Part shown: piece after piece, positions 43,663-52,705 of the stretch
Position numbering within the stretch: position 1 is the first letter of the stretch
Layout: each line of letters begins with the position of its first letter
Assembly (NCBI RefSeq): GCF_000711195.1
Contig: NZ_JOMR01000001.1
Span: forward strand, 806,001-870,000
DNA from: Thiomicrospira pelophila DSM 1534
GTDB lineage: Bacteria > Pseudomonadota > Gammaproteobacteria > Thiomicrospirales > Thiomicrospiraceae
Length of the DNA: 64,000 nt
Direction: 5' to 3'
Notes under the pieces: generated by a model
Seen by the model: only the letters and a program-made list of their open reading frames with translations
The model's database searches: none
Told to the model about the DNA's origin: nothing
Translations under genes and position numbers: made by a program

Positions 43663-44684
43663 TGGCTGAGTCGAGAATTGAAGAGATTGACGGTTCCAGT
43701 GATCTTAAGGGGATGGATAAAGCCGCTATTTTGTTGCTGGCTTTAGGCAAAGAAACAGCCGCTTCAATTTTGAAACATCTTAACCCGCGTGAAGTTCAGC
43801 AATTGGGCACGGCGATGACGAGTGTCGAAAATGTGACACATGAGCATGTTCATCAAGTTATGAAGTCTTTCGTAGACCTAGTTGGTGATGACGCACTGGG
43901 TGTGGATGCCAATGAGTACGCTCAAAGCTTAATGACCGACGCGCTTGGAGATGGCGGCGGCTATTTAATGGATGCGGCCTTGTTTGGCGATCAGGTTAAA
44001 GGGCTTGAAGCTCTAAAATGGATGCACCCCACTACGATTGCGAATATGCTGCGTAATGAGCACCCTCAGGTTATTGCTATTGTTTTATCTTATTTTGATT
44101 CTGACCAAGCTGCAGAAGTATTGCGTGGCATTCCTGCACGCTTCCAAGCCGAAGTTATCTATCGTATTGCGACCTTAACTACGATTCAGCCGAGAGCCTT
44201 ATTTGATTTGAATGATGTGCTTGAATCGGCCTCACGTGATGGTGAAGGCGGTAAATTAGCGTCTATTGGCGGAGATAAGCGTGCGGCGGAAATTTTAAAC
44301 TATGTTGGTAGTGGCTTAGATGGCAAGATTTTGGATGAAATTGCGGTAGAACATGAAGATGTCAGTAAGGCGATCCAAGACAAAATGTTCGTATTCGACG
44401 ATATTATCGGCATTGATGACCGCGGCGTTCAAACCATATTGGCTGACGTCGCTAATGATGTGTTAGTAATCGCACTGAAAGGCGCTGAGGCGACCCTTAA
44501 AGATAAGTTCCTGAATAATATGTCAAAACGTCAAGCCGATATCATGCGCGATGATCTGGAAACGGGTGGGCCAGTTAAACTAAGCGATGTAGAAGAAGCA
44601 CAGCGAACTATTATCCAAACCGTTCGTCGCTTGTCTGACGAAGGCAAGGTTATGATGCCAGGTGGGACAGAGGAGTTTGTCTAG
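43662..44684 (+). CDS. fliG: Motor switch protein FliG
   Basis: 340 residues. EHPQVIAIVLSYFDSDQAAE is the FliG middle-domain signature; the C-terminal torque helix region includes MFVFDDIIGIDDRGVQTILA. I start at ATG 43662, overlapping the fliF stop by one base with AGGGGAA ahead; an in-frame GTG 18 bases earlier is unlikely. It couples MotA to rotor rotation. Confidence 0.96.
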   Translation: MAESRIEEIDGSSDLKGMDKAAILLLALGKETAASILKHLNPREVQQLGTAMTSVENVTHEHVHQVMKSFVDLVGDDALGVDANEYAQSLMTDALGDGGGYLMDAALFGDQVKGLEALKWMHPTTIANMLRNEHPQVIAIVLSYFDSDQAAEVLRGIPARFQAEVIYRIATLTTIQPRALFDLNDVLESASRDGEGGKLASIGGDKRAAEILNYVGSGLDGKILDEIAVEHEDVSKAIQDKMFVFDDIIGIDDRGVQTILADVANDVLVIALKGAEATLKDKFLNNMSKRQADIMRDDLETGGPVKLSDVEEAQRTIIQTVRRLSDEGKVMMPGGTEEFV

Positions 44685-44687
44685 TCC

Positions 44688-45515
44688 ATGGCTAGCGATG
44701 ATCAGCGTCATCCCGATTCAGTCCATGACGAGGCCGAATTGACCCGTCTTGTGAGGGCGGAAGAGGTTAAAAATCCAGAAGTTCATGCTTGGCAGTTTAT
44801 CAATCTCGAACAAGACGAAGTCCGAAAAGAGCAGTTAGTTCGCTCCGAAGTGTATGAACGCATACAGCGTGAATTAGAACCACAAATATCTAAGCAAACC
44901 GCCATCCTAAAACGAGAAGCTTTTGAAGAAGCGAAGCAGGCTGGTTTTGAAGAAGGTTATCAAGCAGGATTTGAAACCGGTCAATCTCAAGGGATTGAAA
45001 AGGCCGAGCAGTCTGCTAAAGCTGAAATCACACCAAAAGTTCAACGTTTAGAATCCATTTTGACCGATCTTACACAGCCACAAGAGTTATTAACTGAAAA
45101 AGTTTTTCAGCAATTGGCGGAGCTTGCCATTAAATTGGCGGAACGTATGGTGGAAGAGACACTAGATTTAGATAAACAGCGTATTACACAGTTTGTTGAA
45201 CAGGCGGTGGCCTTAATGCCAGAAGGCGATGCGCAAATTGAAGTTGATTTGCACCCTGATGACCTCAGTATGGTGACCTATTATCAGCAACAAACTGAAC
45301 AAAGTTGGCTGCTGAAACCGAATAAAAATATCAAACCTGGCACTTGTCGAGTTAAAAAGTTAAATTCGGTTGTGAGTCATAATTGGCATACTCGATTGGA
45401 TACGTTGTTGTCAGATACCCAGCGACTGGTTAACTCGATGGTTTCACAGCCTGATGATGCCGTAGACTCGGTTGGTGATGCCAAACCATCAACAAACGAC
45501 ACGACCACCGTCTAG
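44688..45515 (+). CDS. fliH: Flagellar export regulator FliH
   Basis: 275 residues. A helical N-terminal half with GxxxG-type repeats (AGFEEGYQAGFETGQSQGIE) and a conserved C-domain (LAELAIKLAERMVEETLDLD; VDLHPDDLSMV). FliH dimers hold the FliI ATPase at the export gate. Four bases after fliG. Confidence 0.92.
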   Translation: MASDDQRHPDSVHDEAELTRLVRAEEVKNPEVHAWQFINLEQDEVRKEQLVRSEVYERIQRELEPQISKQTAILKREAFEEAKQAGFEEGYQAGFETGQSQGIEKAEQSAKAEITPKVQRLESILTDLTQPQELLTEKVFQQLAELAIKLAERMVEETLDLDKQRITQFVEQAVALMPEGDAQIEVDLHPDDLSMVTYYQQQTEQSWLLKPNKNIKPGTCRVKKLNSVVSHNWHTRLDTLLSDTQRLVNSMVSQPDDAVDSVGDAKPSTNDTTTV

Positions 45516-45517
45516 TC

Positions 45518-46861
45518 ATGAGTTTCTCTAGCTTTTTAAACCAACAAATTGAATCCCAGTTAGGTTATTTGGAAACAAACTTACCTCAACCACCAGGCCT
45601 GGTGGTTGAGGGGCGTTTAGTGCGCATGGTTGGCATGACGCTGGAGGTTGTAGGTACTTATGCTCCAATTGGCTCTCGTTGTCTAATTATGCATGATAAT
45701 GCCGAGCCGGTAACCGCTGAAGTCGTTGGGTTTCATGATGATCGTTTATTTCTAATGCCGGTTGGCGAAACACATGGTTTAGCCCCTAATGCAAGGGTTA
45801 TACCTATAAAAGGCGGGGTTAAAGTTCCGGTAGGTATCGGCATGTTGGGGCGAGTTATTGACGGGCGTGGTCAACCTTTAGATGGCAAGGGCGCGTTAGC
45901 CACTGATAGTTATGCCGATTTATCTGGACAACGAATTAATCCTCTTCACCGTCACCCAATTGAACGGCCACTCGATGTCGGTGTGAAGGCAATTAATGCG
46001 CTTTTAACCCTTGGGATGGGTCAGCGTATTGGATTGATGGCTGGCACCGGGGTGGGTAAAAGTGTATTGCTTGGCATGATGACCAAGTTCACTAATGCTG
46101 ATGTTGTTGTGGTGGGGTTGATTGGTGAGCGTGGTCGTGAGGTGAATGATTTTGTACGCCATAACCTGGGTGAGGAGGGGTTAAAACGCGCGGTGGTGGT
46201 CGCGACGCCCGCCGATGATCCACCTTTAATGCGCTTGCACGGCGCCATGTTAGCGACCGCCATTGCCGAACACTTTCGTGATAAAGGTTTGAATGTTTTG
46301 TTGTTAATGGACTCCTTGACGCGTTTTGCACAAGCGCAGCGCGAAATTGCATTAGCGATTGGAGAGCCACCTGCCAGTAAAGGGTATCCGCCTTCGGTGT
46401 TTGCGAAATTACCACAATTAGTTGAACGAGCCGGTAATGGCCGTCGCGAAAGCGGCTCGATTACGGCTATTTATACCGTACTGGCGGAAGGTGATGATCA
46501 ATCTGATCCAGTGGTGGATTCGGCGCGTGGTGTGTTGGATGGTCATATTGTATTGTCACGCTCAATTGCCGACTCAGGGCGTTATCCAGCTATTGATATT
46601 GAATCCTCGATCAGTCGTGTCATGATTGAGATTGTTTCGAAAGATCAATACAGTCATGCCCAGACCTTTAAGAAGATCTATTCAATTTATCAGCAAAATC
46701 AGGATTTAATTAGTGTGGGTGCGTATCGAAAAGGGTCAAACCCTGAAATTGATCTTGCGATTCAAAAACATAGCGCGTTAAATAACTTTTTAAGTCAGTC
46801 GATAGATGAACGATTTGATTTTGCAAAAAGTTTGCATGCGTTAAGCAAAACCCTCTCTTAA
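45518..46861 (+). CDS. fliI: Flagellar export ATPase FliI
   Basis: 447 residues. Walker A GLMAGTGVGKSVLLG, Walker B LLLMDSLTRFAQAQREI, and the F1-type signature YPAIDIESSISRVM near the C-terminus. It energises substrate unfolding and export. Codons about 23-32 (NLPQPPGLVVEG) are built by a 28-bp perfect palindrome, the longest version of the window's repeat. Two bases after fliH. Confidence 0.96.
   Translation: MSFSSFLNQQIESQLGYLETNLPQPPGLVVEGRLVRMVGMTLEVVGTYAPIGSRCLIMHDNAEPVTAEVVGFHDDRLFLMPVGETHGLAPNARVIPIKGGVKVPVGIGMLGRVIDGRGQPLDGKGALATDSYADLSGQRINPLHRHPIERPLDVGVKAINALLTLGMGQRIGLMAGTGVGKSVLLGMMTKFTNADVVVVGLIGERGREVNDFVRHNLGEEGLKRAVVVATPADDPPLMRLHGAMLATAIAEHFRDKGLNVLLLMDSLTRFAQAQREIALAIGEPPASKGYPPSVFAKLPQLVERAGNGRRESGSITAIYTVLAEGDDQSDPVVDSARGVLDGHIVLSRSIADSGRYPAIDIESSISRVMIEIVSKDQYSHAQTFKKIYSIYQQNQDLISVGAYRKGSNPEIDLAIQKHSALNNFLSQSIDERFDFAKSLHALSKTLS
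45584..45611. repeat. 28-bp perfect palindrome around ACCAGGCCTGGT, inside fliI
   Basis: The dodecamer at 45592-45603 is extended by CCTCAACC on the left and GGTTGAGG on the right, all complementary. It lies in the N-terminal domain of FliI and is read in the PGLV phase. Confidence 0.92.
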
Positions 46862-46876
46862 AACTTAAGGTTTGTT

Positions 46877-47308
46877 ATGTCACGCTCTAAGCGAATGCAA
46901 GTGATTGCGGATTTGGCTGAAGAAGAAATGGCCACAGCGCATGCGACTCTTAAAGAAGTGACCAATCAGCGGGATTATGTCCAAGTTCAGATGAATGACC
47001 TAAAACAATATCTAAACGAGTACGTCATCAAATTAACCACTTCTGGTCAGCAGTTTATGCCGATTCAACTTCAAACTACCCAAGCCTTTATTGAAAAATT
47101 AAAAACCGCGATTGAGAATCAGCAGGAACAGCTGGATTCACTGGAAGATATTGTAAAGATGGCGCATGAGCAGTGGACAGAAAAGCGGGTGAGATTTAAT
47201 GCCCTACAAAAAGTTTGTCAAAAGTTGCAGCGGGATGAAAGGGTGGCGTTAGATCGTGCTGAGCAAAGATTGATGGATGACTTGGCCGCCCAAAAATTCC
47301 TTAAATAA
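46877..47308 (+). CDS. fliJ: Flagellar export chaperone FliJ
   Basis: 143 residues, a coiled coil throughout (LAEEEMATAHATLKEVTNQR, then QKVCQKLQRDERVALDRAEQ). FliJ binds the FliI hexamer centre and FlhA. Position after fliI settles the call. Confidence 0.88.
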   Translation: MSRSKRMQVIADLAEEEMATAHATLKEVTNQRDYVQVQMNDLKQYLNEYVIKLTTSGQQFMPIQLQTTQAFIEKLKTAIENQQEQLDSLEDIVKMAHEQWTEKRVRFNALQKVCQKLQRDERVALDRAEQRLMDDLAAQKFLK

Positions 47309-47324
47309 CTGGAGGTTTAGTTAA

Positions 47325-47375
47325 GTGTTGGGTTTTAGGCATAGTGTTTGCTTTAGCTCGTTTAGAAGAATTTAA
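47325..47375 (+). CDS. Possible 16-codon leader ORF before fliK
   Basis: GTG 47325 with a strong GGAGG 9 bases upstream opens a 16-residue frame (MLGFRHSVCFSSFRRI) that stops 13 bases before the fliK ATG. The ribosome site is better than that of fliK itself. It could couple translation into fliK, or be a by-chance ORF. Confidence 0.25.
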   Translation: MLGFRHSVCFSSFRRI

Positions 47376-47388
47376 TGAGATATGTATT

Positions 47389-49284
47389 ATGCTGAACAAC
47401 GCACCGGACGCAAAAGCGGCACCATCTATGTTTGGGTTTATTCATCGTGCTGAAACCCCATCTTTGGAGGTATCGGGTCCTGGTTTAAAATCACAGGGCG
47501 ATTTCTCGATGCAGTTGGGTGCGCTGATGATGGCCGAATATAAAAAAGGCAATTTAGACTTGGCGGCCTTATCCAATCTTAAAAAAGTCGACCCTCAATC
47601 TTTACAAGAGTTTGCGGAAGGCCTGTCTTTTGATGTTGACCTTGAGTCCGATGAAAGTATGTTTGAACAGCTTTCAAGTTGGCTGGCTCAGCAAGGTTTA
47701 GCCACATCGTTTACCGAGTCCCCTCTGAATGCGAAGTCGTCTGCAGGCGGTGAAAGTGACTCGTTCTCTGAATTGGACGCGTTGGGTAATATGCTTAATT
47801 CATCGCTTGATGTTGAATCTCCAGGCCTGGTTGAGCTGTCTGAGGCGGTTGGACAAGTTAATTCTGATGAGTTAACACCTGAGACTTTATCTGAATTTAA
47901 AGAGCTGGCTGAAGAGTTGAAAGCTTCAGTTCAAACCATGCTTGAAGCACTAAAAAGTGCCGAAACGACGGAGCAAAAACAGTTAGCGCTGGATGGCTTT
48001 AAAGATTCACTACAGAAGTTAATGGCTTTTCTAAAGCAAGAGAAGCCATCAGTTTCATTCGATCTAGATACTGATCAGGGTCATAATTTAATTGCCGAGT
48101 TTGAAGCTGAGGCGGCATCAGAAGATTCGTCGTTACTGGCGGATTTTATTCAAAAGCATTTATTGCCACGCGCTCAAAAGTTAGTCGATAACTTGTCGGC
48201 TGATCAGGTCAATCTTGCCGCCTCAAACTCTGGTGAGTTGGAGTTCAGTGATATGAGTGCGCTTCATACATTGGAGGAATTGACGGTACTTTTGTCCTCT
48301 GAGAGTTTGCAGATACCCAATCAGCTGAATGATGATTTGGTGCATATCAAACCCATGGCTAAGGCTGAGGGTAATAAAGAGTTAATCAACCCTGATTTAG
48401 ATATGAATACTGCTGAAAATGAAGACAGCATTAACTCGATTCTAAACCAGGCTATAGCTTTTACTCCTGCTAGTACTCAAGCAACCCAGCAAGCTGCGCC
48501 GCAAGGTTTAACAGGAATGGTGCAAGCCGCAGTTAATCGTCAGGCTCAGCCCGCTAGCCCCAGCGCGTTAGCAGATAAAGCTCAGGTTCAAGCGGCGACA
48601 AGTGATTTAACCTCTAAGCCTTTGCAAGATACTCAGGCGCCGGTACAGACGGTTCAACAGCAGTTAAGCCAATCCAACTTGCAGCAACAGGCGATGAATT
48701 TAAATTTAAGAGATCAATTGGCGCAACAGCAGCAAGAAACCTTAAAGGCCTCGGACATTAAGTATAAAGCGGCAGATGCGGAAGGTGAACTTGAGTTACT
48801 GGGTGTGCAGGCAGCCGGAGCCGAGCGGAAATCGAATGCACCAGCCTTGGCCTCGATTGCCTACCCTCTGCGTCATCCCCAGTGGGCGCAGTCAGTTGGT
48901 AAGCGGATTGTCTTTATGGCGAATCAGCAGATGCAACAAGCTCAAATTAGCCTTAACCCAGATAAACTTGGGCCTATTCAATTGAGGTTGCAGTTAGATC
49001 GAGATCAAATGGTGACGGTATCTATGACCGCACAACACGGCGCGACACGTGAGGCTTTGGAGGCCGCGATACCTCGATTAAAAGAAATGTTGGAAGAGGC
49101 TGGTATCCGTTTCGATGAGGTTAAAGTTGAAGACGAAGAGGTCTTTGAGCAATCAAGCCAAAGCCAAACAGGCGAGTCAGATAGAGTGAAAGCAGCAGGT
49201 AGCTCAGGTTCCGGAGACGAGGATGATGCTGAGTCGCCCTTATCCAAAAAACAAACTGATAATATGATCGATTTTTATGCTTAG
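47389..49284 (+). CDS. fliK: Hook-length control protein FliK
   Basis: 631 residues from ATG 47389 (GAGA ahead; in-frame GTG 47344 adds 15 residues but has no ribosome site). A long low-complexity, acidic and Gln-rich ruler region is followed by the conserved Flg_hook C-domain ([37 protein letters not shown]). It measures hook length and triggers the FlhB specificity switch. A palindrome core codes SPGLVE in the ruler region. Confidence 0.9.
   Translation: MLNNAPDAKAAPSMFGFIHRAETPSLEVSGPGLKSQGDFSMQLGALMMAEYKKGNLDLAALSNLKKVDPQSLQEFAEGLSFDVDLESDESMFEQLSSWLAQQGLATSFTESPLNAKSSAGGESDSFSELDALGNMLNSSLDVESPGLVELSEAVGQVNSDELTPETLSEFKELAEELKASVQTMLEALKSAETTEQKQLALDGFKDSLQKLMAFLKQEKPSVSFDLDTDQGHNLIAEFEAEAASEDSSLLADFIQKHLLPRAQKLVDNLSADQVNLAASNSGELEFSDMSALHTLEELTVLLSSESLQIPNQLNDDLVHIKPMAKAEGNKELINPDLDMNTAENEDSINSILNQAIAFTPASTQATQQAAPQGLTGMVQAAVNRQAQPASPSALADKAQVQAATSDLTSKPLQDTQAPVQTVQQQLSQSNLQQQAMNLNLRDQLAQQQQETLKASDIKYKAADAEGELELLGVQAAGAERKSNAPALASIAYPLRHPQWAQSVGKRIVFMANQQMQQAQISLNPDKLGPIQLRLQLDRDQMVTVSMTAQHGATREALEAAIPRLKEMLEEAGIRFDEVKVEDEEVFEQSSQSQTGESDRVKAAGSSGSGDEDDAESPLSKKQTDNMIDFYA
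47821..47830. repeat. CCAGGCCTGG palindrome core, inside fliK
   Basis: Decamer core followed by T (CCAGGCCTGGT, 11 of 12 bases). PGLV phase, in the variable ruler region. Confidence 0.8.
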
Positions 49285-49294
49285 GAGTAGACGA

Positions 49295-50290
49295 ATGAAA
49301 GCCGTTAGCAATGGACTGTTTTTGGGAGGGCTTAGTTTGCCCGCAATCAGCATGGCGAGTACTGAAGTTACAACTGGCTCTATGATTGGTTTTGTGGCGG
49401 TCGCGGTGGGTGTGACCGCTGTAATCGTTAGTGCATTGGTCTACTTATTGTGGTGTAATAAGGCGGGCGTATGTGAGCAGTCAGAGCTAGTTGATGAATT
49501 AACACAAGTGGGTCATGATGATCGTTTTGATCAGGTTTTGAAAGCTCCAAATACGAACCCTAAATTATTAAAAGCATTGAATCAACTACTTGAGCAAGCT
49601 CAGGAAAAATTAGATCAGCGTTCGAAAGAAGTGACTAACTATCAATCTGAAATTGAAAGCTTGCAGCAACAGGTAAATAGCTTGAATTCGGCCTTAACCA
49701 ATGCTCAGCAAGAAACAGAAGAAGCACGTGCTTCAGCGGATACAGGTTTTGATGTGAGTGAGTTATTTGAGCTCTCTGAGCAGGTTGAAAAAGCGGTAGA
49801 ACGTATGAGTCATGGCTCTGTCTCGGGTATGTCTTCTGCTGAAAATGTTATAACCGAGGTTAGCGGTTTAACTGAAGAAGTAACTCGTGCAACCGAAGTG
49901 ATTAAGCAACTTGAGTCCGACAGTAGTAATATCGGTACGGTTTTAGTCTTAATTAGAGACATTGCAGAACAGACGAATTTATTAGCACTGAATGCCGCAA
50001 TTGAAGCGGCTCGTGCGGGTGAGCATGGTCGAGGCTTTGCGGTAGTGGCCGATGAGGTTAGAATATTAGCAGGTAAGACCCAGCAGGCCACAACCGAAAT
50101 ACAAACCATTATAGAAGAATTACAAAAACGGGCTCGAAATGCGGTTCAGGTAATGGAACATGGACAAGAACGGGTAGAGAATACGCAAACACAAGCTGGA
50201 AAAGTGAGTGATTTTTTAAATGATATTGCCGCTAGTTTGAATCAATTAAAGTCAGCTCAAGACGCTTTGACGAATGTTATTAAACACTAA
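49295..50290 (+). CDS. Chemoreceptor-like signalling protein without sensor domain
   Basis: 331 residues. A signal-like start ([20 protein letters not shown]), then one membrane segment ([20 protein letters not shown]), a coiled coil (about 85-145), and an MCP signalling hairpin with the conserved tip [20 protein letters not shown] / [20 protein letters not shown]. There is no periplasmic ligand domain, no HAMP motif I can see, and no CheB/CheR pentapeptide at the end (it ends TNVIKH). ATG 49295 has GGAG 8 bases ahead; the ATG at 49277 overlaps fliK. It sits between fliK and motAB in the fli operon, so a role in motor or flagellar signalling is plausible but unproven. Confidence 0.75.
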   Translation: MKAVSNGLFLGGLSLPAISMASTEVTTGSMIGFVAVAVGVTAVIVSALVYLLWCNKAGVCEQSELVDELTQVGHDDRFDQVLKAPNTNPKLLKALNQLLEQAQEKLDQRSKEVTNYQSEIESLQQQVNSLNSALTNAQQETEEARASADTGFDVSELFELSEQVEKAVERMSHGSVSGMSSAENVITEVSGLTEEVTRATEVIKQLESDSSNIGTVLVLIRDIAEQTNLLALNAAIEAARAGEHGRGFAVVADEVRILAGKTQQATTEIQTIIEELQKRARNAVQVMEHGQERVENTQTQAGKVSDFLNDIAASLNQLKSAQDALTNVIKH

Positions 50291-50376
50291 TAACACAAAA
50301 CCAGTTATCAAACTTGGTTTTGGTATATGAGATGGGTGTCTTAGTCTTATAGTTTTATGAAAAGGGTAAATATACA

Positions 50377-51228
50377 GTGAAGGCGATTGTCGGAACCTTA
50401 ATAGTAATGGGTTGCTTTTTAGGCGGCTACGTCCCCCATGGAAGCTTGAGCATACTTTTTCAGCCATTAGAAATGCTCATCATTTTTGGTTGCGCGCTGG
50501 GGGCTTATATTATTGGTAATCCTGGCTGGATTATTAAGGGCGGCTTTGCCGGTGCGCTGGCTTTAGCAAAACCTTCCAGCTTTAACAAGCAGCTCTATAT
50601 GGACTTATTAGGTTTAATGTTCCGTATTTTCAATAAGGCGCGTCGTGAAGGCTTAATGGCCATTGAAGCAGATGTGGAAGAACCTCATGAAAGCGATATT
50701 TTTAATGCGTATCCTAAAATTGTAAAAGACCATCATGTGGTCGATTTTATATGTGATTATTTGCGATTAATGATTAGTGGTGCCAGCAATCCATATCAGC
50801 TTGAAGACTTAATGATACTGGAGCTAGATGTGCATCATCATGAAGCCATGGCGCCTTCAGAGGCCGTTGGGAAAGTAGCTGAAGCTTTGCCTGGTTTTGG
50901 TATCGTGGCAGCCGTGTTAGGTATTATCGTAACCATGAGTTATTTGGATGCAGGTCCAATGGAGATCGCTCATCACATGTCGGTCGCGCTTGTCGGAACC
51001 TTTCTAGGTATTTTGGCGGCTTATGGTTTTGTCGGACCAATCGCTTCAGATATGGGGAATCGAGCTCACGAATCTAGTGCTTTTTTTACTACAATCAAAA
51101 CCTGCTTAATGGCTAATCTAAACGGTTATGCGCCGCAAATTGCGATTGAGTTTGGACGCAAATCAATTCCTGGTAAGTTACGCCCGACTTTTAATGAAGT
51201 GGATGAATACTTGCAAACTCAAAAATAA
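50377..51228 (+). CDS. motA: Stator protein MotA
   Basis: 283 residues, E. coli MotA type. Four membrane segments; the cytoplasmic loop carries the charged RREGLMAIEADVEEP pair (Arg and Glu that face FliG), and LPGFGIVAAVLGIIVTMS and GFVGPIA hold the two conserved prolines. The start is GTG with AAAGGG about 11 bases ahead. The 86-base gap before it has an imperfect hairpin (AAAACCA / TGGTTTT) without a T run. Confidence 0.94.
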   Translation: MKAIVGTLIVMGCFLGGYVPHGSLSILFQPLEMLIIFGCALGAYIIGNPGWIIKGGFAGALALAKPSSFNKQLYMDLLGLMFRIFNKARREGLMAIEADVEEPHESDIFNAYPKIVKDHHVVDFICDYLRLMISGASNPYQLEDLMILELDVHHHEAMAPSEAVGKVAEALPGFGIVAAVLGIIVTMSYLDAGPMEIAHHMSVALVGTFLGILAAYGFVGPIASDMGNRAHESSAFFTTIKTCLMANLNGYAPQIAIEFGRKSIPGKLRPTFNEVDEYLQTQK

Positions 51229-51247
51229 TGACCAATGACAAAATAGC

Positions 51248-52129
51248 ATGAGTGACGAACAGTCCATAATTATTAAACGAGTCAATAAGTGCCCCCATGT
51301 TGCTCATGGTGGTGCTTGGAAAGTCGCATTTGCAGATTTTATGACTGCGGCGATGGCCTTCTTTTTGATGTTGTGGATTTTGGGTGGAACTAGTGATTCA
51401 GAGCTCAAGTCCATGGCTGAGTACTTTCGCGACCCTACTGTCATTGAGGCGTCTCCGGAAATTTTAATTCAATCTGAACGCGCCGGCCAAGCTACCGATT
51501 CGGTAATCGATATGGGTGGGTTTAAAGACGCCCCTCGTGGCGACAAGAATGATGAGATTAATGAGCAAGAGCGTCAGCAAGAGCGTGAAGAAATGCAGCA
51601 GCTGAAGCAAGAGTTGGAGCAGCGTATTGAAGCATCACCAGTATTGCAAGAATTTAAAGAGCAACTCAAGCTCGATATTACACCAAACGGCTTACAGGTT
51701 CAGGTGCTAGATGATCGGCGGCGTCCGATGTTTGATGCGGGTGTCGATGCACCGCGAGCTTATGCTCAAACGATCATTAGAGAGTTAGGCATGGTGTTGG
51801 GTAAAAGTTCCAGTAAAATTAGTGTGGCTGGCCATACCGATTCGTCAAGTTATGGCGCAAATGCTGAATATACTAACTGGGAATTGTCAGCAGATCGTGC
51901 AAATGCGGCTCGCCGATTAATTTTGCAGGGCGGTGTGGGAGCTGACAGAATTGTACAGGTTGTAGGTCTTTCTGATACCGTCCCATTTGACAAGGAAAAC
52001 CCGTATAATCCACGCAATCGTCGGATCAGTATTGTGGTACTAAATCAAGACGCGATTGCGCGTATTCGCTCACTCAGTGATGCCCCTGTTGTTGATTCAG
52101 CTGGCAGCCAATTACAAAACACCCTATGA
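51248..52129 (+). CDS. motB: Stator protein MotB
   Basis: 293 residues. Short cytoplasmic start, one membrane segment FADFMTAAMAFFLMLWILGG with the proton-binding Asp30, a plug/linker rich in Glu/Gln, and an OmpA-like peptidoglycan-binding domain (ISVAGHTDSSSYGANAEYTN, then NPRNRRISIVVLN). Resembles the proton-driven E. coli stator. It lies 19 bases after motA. Confidence 0.94.
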   Translation: MSDEQSIIIKRVNKCPHVAHGGAWKVAFADFMTAAMAFFLMLWILGGTSDSELKSMAEYFRDPTVIEASPEILIQSERAGQATDSVIDMGGFKDAPRGDKNDEINEQERQQEREEMQQLKQELEQRIEASPVLQEFKEQLKLDITPNGLQVQVLDDRRRPMFDAGVDAPRAYAQTIIRELGMVLGKSSSKISVAGHTDSSSYGANAEYTNWELSADRANAARRLILQGGVGADRIVQVVGLSDTVPFDKENPYNPRNRRISIVVLNQDAIARIRSLSDAPVVDSAGSQLQNTL

Positions 52130-52176
52130 TTTTGGTGTTACAATTTTCAATTAAATCATAATTTAGGATTACAGAC

Positions 52177-52695
52177 ATGGCGGAAGAAGTCCAACCGGAA
52201 AAGAAAAGTAGCAAAGGTTTAATTATTGCATTAAGTGTGGTGGTTTTATTGTTGGCTATTGGTATGGGTGTAATGGCGACGATGCTTATGGGGTCAGGCG
52301 GAAACGGAGCTGCAGCTGAACAAGCGGTAGCCGAATCTACCTCTCCTTATAAAGAATATCCTGCTCCACCTGCAGGTACTCCGCCGTCTTACTTTGAAAT
52401 GAAGTTTGTTGTGAACTTTAAAGGTGAAGGTAGGGCCCGCTTTTTAGCAGTTGATTTGAAGTTTATGTCACGCCACCCTGAGTTAATTGAAGACATGGAA
52501 CACATTCGTCCAGTTTTGCAAAATGATCTGCAAATGTTATTACGTAACCAAACATATACTGAGTTGAGTCAAGATAACGGTCAAGAATTACTGCGTCAAC
52601 GCATTTTAGAAATTGGACGTGCGGCGGCTGAAAGTAACGGTTTAAACCCTGAATATGTGCAAAATGTGTTTTTAACCCGTTTTGTCATGCAGTAA
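52177..52695 (+). CDS. fliL: Basal-body-associated protein FliL
   Basis: 172 residues. Lys-rich start, one membrane segment (LIIALSVVVLLLAIGMGVMA), an Ala/Pro linker and the periplasmic FliL domain (RARFLAVDLKFMSRHPELIE; RNQTYTELSQDNGQELLRQR). FliL surrounds the stator and raises torque, which fits its place next to motAB. Confidence 0.92.
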   Translation: MAEEVQPEKKSSKGLIIALSVVVLLLAIGMGVMATMLMGSGGNGAAAEQAVAESTSPYKEYPAPPAGTPPSYFEMKFVVNFKGEGRARFLAVDLKFMSRHPELIEDMEHIRPVLQNDLQMLLRNQTYTELSQDNGQELLRQRILEIGRAAAESNGLNPEYVQNVFLTRFVMQ

Positions 52696-52705
52696 GGAAT
52701 GTTAG

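Noticed and set aside
169-47830. The recurring peptide PGLV as a protein motif
   Set aside because: The same DNA palindrome is also read as RPG and QAW and occurs outside genes, so the repeat is at DNA level.
50291-50325. Terminator between the chemoreceptor-like gene and motA
   Set aside because: The AAAACCA / TGGTTTT stem has a bulge and no T run.
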